Shown one piece after another: positions 58,801 through 64,000 of a stretch of 64,000 nucleotides of DNA. A program made the position numbers and the translations under genes. The stretch's first letter is position 1, and every line of letters starts with the position of its first letter. Below the pieces are notes generated by a model, which was given only the letters and a program-made list of their open reading frames with translations, was not told the origin of the DNA and made no database searches. The stretch comes from Amyelois transitella (taxonomy: Eukaryota; Arthropoda; Insecta; Lepidoptera; Pyralidae). Location of the stretch: positions 5,414,001-5,478,000 of the forward strand of contig NC_083526.1 of NCBI RefSeq assembly GCF_032362555.1, in the 5' to 3' direction.

Positions 58801-61800
58801 AACAATCAGTTTACTTTTCGCATAAGAATGAAGCGAAGAGAGTTATGAATGTGGATGAATAGAAGGAAGTATGCAGAGATTGTGGCAAGTGGAAAAAGGG
58901 AGTCTCTGCCTACCCCTCCGGGAAAGAGGCGTGATTTTCTGTATGTATGTATGTATGTATGAAATACGAGGAATCCCAAGTTTACAAGCCTATCCCACAG
59001 TGGTTATTCACGACATCCGCGTGAAAGAAAGAAGTAGTAGTAGTACCTATATCAATTCTACATTGCCAAAAAATCACACACACCTGGAAGAATGTCGATT
59101 GTCAGCGCGATTTGTATCATGCTGCACCAGCAACCTCGCCGATTGGGACAGCAGTATCCTATCACACCAAGACGGGCATCTGAAACATAACAAACATACA
59201 CATTGCCATCATAATGTTTATACATATATGCCGTGTGGTTCCCGGCACCAATAGCAAAAAAAGAACGAAGGACCACTCCATCTCGTTCCCATGGATGTCG
59301 TAATAGGCGACTAAGGGATAGGCTTATAAATTTGGGATTCTGCTTTCAGGCGATGGGCTAGCAACCTGTCACTATTTGAATCTCAATTCTATCGTAAAGC
59401 CAAACAGCTGAACGTGGCCATTCAGTCTTTTCAAGACTGTTGGTTCTGTCCACACCGCAAGGGATATAGACGTGATCATATGTATGTATGTATGTTTTTG
59501 TATCACGAGCCCTTGTTTACCTATTTTCTTTGGTTTGGCGTCGTCATGCCCCTCGGGTATTGCGATTATGTGCTCTGTCTACACCGTTACAAATCCGTAC
59601 TAATTACTCCGTATACGGATCAAATAATTTATTAGTAGATGAGTAATACATCATGTCACCTATCTCGGGTCTGCTGGAAGAGATGTCTTTTGAAATAAGC
59701 AGAACGTTTGTAATTTTGTTTCTTGTGTTTATCAGTCTCAATGTTTTCTGTGTTCATAAATTATTAAATAAATAAATAATAAATATAACCTTAGAAAAAA
59801 GAATCAGGTAGAAAAATAATTTGACAATAGCAATTAGGACCTTTATTGGTTCTGTAAAGAGAGACACATTCCAGTTTCAATGTAATGTGTGTCTTGGGTC
59901 TTCATTATATATAACGTGTATATGTATTACATGGAGATAGTAAAAAGGTATTCTTTATTATTTTTTTAAATTCTGTTTGTATTTATACTTAACTTAAAAC
60001 CAAGAGAAACCTCATATAAGTTTTTTTCTAGCCATTTTAATGTGAGTTAAGTACCCGGCGAAAATATCATTTCGGAAAACAAAAAAAAAAAACAGCAGAT
60101 AGAATCACCTGGTTTTCATATAATGCGTGGGCAGGTGTACATCCTCTTCAAAGGGGTAGGAAGGCGGGAATTTCACGGGAAACTCGTACAGATGAGGCTT
60201 CAACGCTTCCAGCTCCCGGTCGAAACGCTGCAACTGAAATTAAACGTTACAGATATAGATATACGGTTCATTTTATTGATATAAAGTTTAAAATCGAATT
60301 AGCCGCGCCACGGGGCTTGTGGAAATTTCGAGACTAAAGTACACTATAATTTCAGGTTATAGCAGTGTACTACATACTATCAAAATCCGTCTAGAAGGTT
60401 TGCAAAAAAAAATACAAACATACATACATCCCTCCTCCTAACAAACTCTCGCATTTATAACATTAGTAGAATGCAAGGCGATACGGAAAAAAATAGATTC
60501 AGAAAAAGATGAATTAGAAGAATTCCAAGTTTATAAGCCTATCCCTTAATCGCCTTTTACGACATCCATGGGAATGAGATGGAGTGGTCCTATCCTTTGT
60601 TTTTGGTGCCGGGTACCACGTGCGATGGGCTAGCAACCTGACACTATTTGAATCTCAATTCTATCATTAAGCCAAACAGCTGAACGTGGCTTTTCAGTCT
60701 TTTCAAGATTGTTAGCTCTGTCTATGTCGCAAGGGATATAGACCTGATTATGTGTGTATGAATTAGAAATACTGTAATTCTTTTGAACTTAGTTTTAGAT
60801 ATCTTGGATATGGAATTTATTAACTCCTTTCTTTATAATAAAGTTTGAAGGAATACGCGCTGTTACCGTCCCGTGCTGAAAATGCACTGTTGCCGTTCAG
60901 TACTCACCCAGGGCTCTCGGAATATCTTCTGGTGGTCGACATGAGAGAACTCCTTCCCCACAGTCAGTACAATTCGTTGGTCACTGCTTCTATACTGAAG
61001 TTTGGAAGAATCCGCGCTGTTGCCGTCCCGTGCTGAAAATGCGCTGTTGCCGTTCAGTACTCACCCAGGGCTCTCGGAATATCTTCTGGTGGTCGATATG
61101 AGAGAACTCCTTCCTCACAGTCAGAACAATTCGTTGGTCGCTGCTTCTATACTGAAGTTTGTAAGAATTCGCGCTGTTGCCGTCCCGTGCTGAAAATGCG
61201 CTGTTGCCGTTCAGTACTCACCCAGGGCTCTCGGAATATCTTCTGGTGGTCGACATGAGAGAACTCCTTCTTCCCCACAGTCAGTACAATTCGTTGGTCG
61301 CTGCTTCTATACTGAAGTTTGGAAGAATCAGCGCTGTTGCCGTTCTGCACTCTGTTAGCTGAAAGATCTTCTGTCACTTTCTGTAAATACAAAAATTCGT
61401 AAAACAAATAGTCGAATAAAGGTATTTTTTTTAAGCATTAGGAGGCTTTTGAGGTTTTAATCATTATTACAAAGGAAGCGGTACCAGTAAATATAATGTC
61501 TCCCATTTTTCCGTGTGGTTTCCAGCACTTTAGAATAGAACCAATCCATATCTTTCCCAAGGATGTCGTAAAAGGCGACTAAAGGATAGGCTTATGAACT
61601 TGGAATTCCCCTTGCAGGCGATAGGCTAGCAAACTATCACTATTTGAATCTCAATCCCATCATAAAGCCATACAGCCGAACGTGGCCTATCAGTATCTTC
61701 AAGACTGTTGGCTCTGTCTACCCTGCAAGGTATATAAACGCGACTATATAATAAATAATAAATACGAGACAAATTACACTGATTGAGTTAGCCTCGAAGT

Positions 61801-62264
61801 AAGTTCGAAACTTGTGTTACGAGATACTAACTCAACGATACTATATTTTATTATTAATACTTATATAGATAAACACCCAAGACCCAGGCCAATCAGAAAA
61901 AGTTCTTTTCTCATCATGCCCTGGCCGGGATTCGAACCCGGGACCTCCGATGTCACAGACAAGCATACTACCGCTGAGCCACAGAGGCCGTCAATATACC
62001 GATATATACATATATATGTCAATGGCCGACTATATATATATATATCTCTCGTTTATGCTCATGTTCCCAACTTTCCAATTGCACCCTCCGGGAGAGATAT
62101 ATCCGGGTTAGGTCAACTTACTTGCCGCGCCTTACCTTGACAACACCGCCGGTGTCAGTCCTGAAGTTGAAGTCTCCGAATATGAAATAGGGTGCGGCGT
62201 TCACGTCCGAATGCAAATGGCGGAGAGTGTGACGTAGCGCGCGGCGGCGGCTGCGGCAGTATAC
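55126..62264 (-). CDS. INPP5A: INPP5A-type inositol polyphosphate 5-phosphatase, 3' exons (5' end outside window)
   Basis: The enzyme hydrolyses the 5-phosphate of Ins(1,4,5)P3 (and InsP4), ending Ca2+ signals at membranes. Exons present (5'->3'): 62136-62264, 61222-61380, 60109-60233, 59084-59179, 58296-58389, 57522-57652, 56649-56826, 55126-55800; 1587 nt, 528 residues plus stop, all in phase. Motifs: YFIFGDFNFRTDT (5-phosphatase motif I), FPPSYPFEED, MKTRCPSWCDRILLSQSARL (motif II), then a ~130-residue Ser/Arg-rich linker, then YGVIGGTACMGDHKPIYLRV. The order matches vertebrate INPP5A; the linker replaces about 15 residues there. The last exon adds a Pro/Cys-rich and acidic tail of roughly 215 residues and ends SGLSCCTS, whose last four residues fit a CaaX prenylation box (human INPP5A also ends in one). 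N-terminal exons lie beyond 62264. Confidence 0.93.
56390..56642 (+). repeat. Family A, near full-length copy
   Basis: 'cccggcaccgatacaaaaaagaatggg' head, complete middle and TATG tail. It ends only about 10 bp from the donor of INPP5A exon 56649-56826. Confidence 0.85.
57045..57302 (+). repeat. Family A, full-length reference copy
   Basis: From 'gtgccgtgtggttcccggcac' to 'gatatagacgtgaccatatgtatgt', about 255 bp. This is the clearest copy and can serve as the family reference. Confidence 0.9.
57663..57912 (-). repeat. Family A copy, reversed
   Basis: 'acatacatattaccacgtctatatcc' to 'ccgggaatcacacgg', about full length in minus orientation. It starts about 10 bp from the acceptor of INPP5A exon 57522-57652. 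Confidence 0.85.
58099..58282 (-). mobile_element. Helitron-like element next to an INPP5A donor
   Basis: Minus-strand 5' end TCACTACATAGTATAAAAC preceded by A, and 3' end GGGCGGGTCGCTAG followed by T. About 184 bp, a full partner to 1247-1430. Its 5' end is 13 bp beyond the donor of exon 58296-58389. Confidence 0.8.
58470..58790 (-). repeat. Family A copy with an inverted fragment at its tail
   Basis: 58550-58785 is a near full-length minus copy. At 58472-58545 two short 3'-end pieces in opposite orientation meet at 'ttgggatagatagacgtgacc'. INPP5A intron. Confidence 0.8.
58800..58965 (+). repeat. Family B, longest copy
   Basis: 'gaatgtggatgaatagaaggaagtatgcagag', 'tggcaagtggaaaaagggag', 'cctacccctccgggaaagaggcgtg' and a TATG tail. 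It gives the plus-strand reading of this family. Confidence 0.75.
58970..59060 (-). repeat. Family A middle fragment
   Basis: 'ggaatcccaagtttacaagcctatccc' and 'cgacatccgcgtgaaag', minus orientation, beside INPP5A exon 59084-59179. Confidence 0.6.
59228..59495 (+). repeat. Family A, full-length copy
   Basis: 'gccgtgtggttcccggcaccaatag' to TATG tail with all internal blocks. Confidence 0.9.
60515..60762. repeat. Family A fragments in opposite orientation
   Basis: 60520-60622 is a minus-strand 5' half ('aagtttataagcctatcccttaatcgcc..ggtgccgggtaccac'). 60623-60762 is a plus-strand 3' half ('gcgatgggctagcaacctgacac..'). They meet near 'ccacgtgcgatggg'. Confidence 0.7.
60841..61330 (-). repeat. 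Tandem copies of an INPP5A exon with its splice donor
   Basis: A ~156-bp unit starts at about 60841, 60998 and 61154, plus a short partial at 61314. Each unit contains (minus strand) the end of exon 61222-61380, from the AAACTTCAGTATAG block to GAGCCCTGG and the donor GTGAGTACTG. The unit nearest the acceptor (right) is the real exon; the other two lie in the downstream intron and lack its acceptor and first ~50 nt. Reading through donor 1 reaches a stop codon before copy 2's exon portion ends. Confidence 0.9.
61510..61748 (+). repeat. Family A copy, diverged
   Basis: 'ccgtgtggtttccagcactttagaatag' to 'tatataaacgcgac' without a clear TATG tail; directly followed by a SINE. Confidence 0.75.
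61749..61993 (-). repeat. tRNA-derived SINE, best-preserved copy
   Basis: The minus strand begins GCCTCTGTGGCTCAGCGGTA and has GGGTTCGAATCCCGG, close to functional A and B boxes. Beyond the tRNA-like head the body continues to an AATAATAAAT-type tail. The head folds like a tRNA in its D and T arms, but the locus is a repeat family member, so it is not called a tRNA gene. Confidence 0.85.
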
Positions 62265-62457
62265 CTGAAAAAAAAATATATTTTCCAAGTTAATACATAC
62301 ATACATACATAATAAACTTAAAAACACATCTAATATTTCCTTGTTCTGGCAAGCGATTAAATAAAACAAAAGATTTATATAACCAGTATAATATAGTTCC
62401 TCGTCTTTCCGCGCAGATTGTCAAAGGTTACACTTGTACAGACTTGTAATTCTTATT

Positions 62458-62532
62458 TTATCTAGCGATAGGTCACTATCTGAATCAAAATTCCATCATT
62501 AAGCCATAACTTTACGTGGCTTATGAGTCTTT
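62458..62532 (+). repeat. Family A middle fragment
   Basis: 'agcgataggtcactatctgaatc' and 'catcattaagccataac'. Strongly diverged. Confidence 0.45.
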
Positions 62533-62604
62533 AAACATTATAAATAGACTAAACATTCTAGTTTCTCAATAGAACCCTAAAATATATTTCCATTACACAA
62601 GACT

Positions 62605-62806
62605 AAATTTAAATAAATATATACCACACAAATTACACAGATTGAATTAGCCTCGAAGTGCGAAACTTGTGTTGCGAGCTACTTATTCAACGATACTATA
62701 TTTTATAATAAATGCTTATATAGATAAACATGCCCTGGTCGAGATTCGAACCTGGGTCCTCCGGTGTCACAGACAACCGTATTACCGCTGCGCCACAGAG
62801 GCCGTC
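62605..62806 (-). repeat. tRNA-derived SINE, internally deleted copy
   Basis: Head with GGTTCGAATCTCG, then a body shortened by about 40 bp relative to 61749-61993 (lacks the 'agttcttttctcatc' part). Confidence 0.75.
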
Positions 62807-62829
62807 ACGTCGAGATTGGTACAACATAA

Positions 62830-63105
62830 TCTATACTAATATTATATAGCTGAAGAGTTTGTTTGTTTGTTTGAACGCGCTAATCTCAGGACCTACTGGT
62901 TCAAATTGAAAAATCTTTCTGTGTTGAATAGACCATTTATCGAGGAAGGCTTTAGGCTTTATATATCATCACGCTGCAACTATTAGGAGCGAAGAAATAA
63001 TGGATAAAGTGAAAAAATCGGGGAAAATTATTCATACTTCGAGGGCTTCAATGATGCCCAAAATAACTATTCCACGCGGACGAAGTCGCGGGCCCAGCAC
63101 AGCAG
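62830..63105 (+). mobile_element. Helitron-like element
   Basis: It begins TCTATACTAATATTATAT after an A and continues with 'gctgaagagtttgtttgtttg'. Near its end is 'ccacgcggacgaagtcgcgggc', then 'cagcacagcagcagcagc' instead of the usual CTAG. Counterpart of 36640-37010. Confidence 0.65.
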
Positions 63106-63639
63106 CAGCAGCAAAATAACATTTTAGTTTCTCAATAGAACCCTTAAATATATTTCCATTACACAAGATTGATACAACATAACACCTTCACGAATAAGGG
63201 GGTTGGTCGCGTCTCCGAAAACAATGTATTGCGTCAGAAACTGTCACTTTAAGAGGTGGGCCAGACTGTCTATTGTTTAAGAACACGAGAACCACGATAC
63301 GATTGTACGAAACGACGACGCTATATTTTTAGAATTTGTAATGTCATTTTTAATTTGTTATTAATAATTTATGTCATTAATTCGGCATTCGTTTTCATGT
63401 GATTTTCTTTAGAATAACATGTTTTCTTTCTTTTTTTTTTTATTATGATTCGGGTGTTTGACCCTGTGGGAAGCCATGATGACGTCAATAGTAGTACACG
63501 TAAACTTAAATAATGCCTATAAAAAAAGATGGTTATTATAAACATAAATAATTCACTGTTTCATTGTAAATTACTAGAATTTGTAAGCAAGTGTCTTTGC
63601 TCATGTAAAACAACCAAAAAAAAATTCGTTAATTTGAGT
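63106..63639. other. INPP5A intron sequence
   Basis: AT-rich, no exon recognised on the minus strand, so the next upstream INPP5A exon lies outside the window. Confidence 0.45.
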
Positions 63640-64000
63640 TCGCGAGGGAATTTCGGAAATCGTTTTTAACCGCTTTCAAAAAAAGGTGGTTCTCAGTTTG
63701 ATCTTTATGTATATATGTATGTACGTTCGCGATTATCTTGCGTTTTGCTGAACCGATTTTAATGCAGTTTTAAGGAAAGTGTTTGTTCATACGCTTAGGA
63801 GGAAGTTTTAGAAATTTATCCGACTTAAAAAAAAGAGGATATCGATTGTAGGCGGTTGTCTATTCACAAAAGTTATTATTTAGATTACTTGAAGGGATCT
63901 ACATGCCAAATTTCAAACCTCTAAAAGGGTTTGACTGACTGACTGAATAACAGTCATATTAACGAACATACCGAACCGCTGGGTCCAAATTTTAAATTAA
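63640..64000 (+). repeat. Interspersed repeat family E, cut by the window edge
   Basis: It contains 'cgcgattatcttgcgttttgctgaaccgatttta', 'gaggatatcgattgtaggcgg' and 'gactgactgactg'. The reverse complement of its central part is at 5215-5420. Confidence 0.65.

Noticed and set aside
61002-61407. Three similar ORFs suggesting a repeat protein
   Set aside because: They arise from the tandem copies of the INPP5A exon; only the minus-strand exon 61222-61380 is supported.
61920-61993. Possible tRNA gene
   Set aside because: It has A- and B-box-like sequence but is the head of a SINE with two other copies in the window, and it continues into the SINE body.

Overview
The window looks like nuclear DNA of a moth or butterfly (Lepidoptera). 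It is AT-rich, has small exons with GT-AG introns, and is crowded with short interspersed repeats: tRNA-headed SINEs, Helitron-like pieces ending in CTAG, retroposon ends with a TATG tail, and TA- or TAA-flanked DNA transposons. The order is inferred from repeat style and protein similarity. No CRISPR array, rRNA gene, functional tRNA or bacterial operon was seen.

Five protein-coding loci can be read. (1) RhoBTB, minus strand, 4439-18618: complete, 17 coding exons, 727 codons. (2) A DC-STAMP/DCST (sneaky-type) membrane protein, plus strand, 22202-31951: 26 exons, about 1758 codons, carrying a C-terminal extension of roughly 1030 residues after its RING-like end. (3) UBLCP1, the ubiquitin-like-domain CTD/proteasome phosphatase, plus strand, 32628-36627: 5 exons, 340 residues. 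(4) A single-exon cysteine-rich ORF, 40059-40415. (5) The 3' part of an INPP5A-type inositol polyphosphate 5-phosphatase, minus strand, 55126-62264: 8 exons. Its 5' exons lie beyond the right edge. All exon joins listed keep the reading frame and use AG/GT junctions.

Between and inside these genes are mobile elements. 10339-11442 is a fold-back element with 277-bp arms and an 8-bp target duplication. 41060-43637 is a TA-flanked element with a broken gene and a nested SINE. 43734-45036 is an internally deleted pogo/Tigger-type element that keeps the transposase C-terminus and zinc finger. 48319-48953 is a TAA-flanked MITE with a MADF-like ORF. 52542-52920 is a TA-flanked MITE. 45883-55125 holds no host gene that I can support.

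The most unusual signals are the DCST extension with its 20-residue cysteine repeat, a long linker splitting the INPP5A catalytic core, and three separate places (two in RhoBTB, one in INPP5A) where an exon end with its splice donor has been tandemly copied into the adjoining intron. The genes are functionally unrelated (Rho/cullin adaptor, gamete membrane protein, nuclear proteasome phosphatase, Ca2+ signal terminator), so they are neighbours rather than a pathway.
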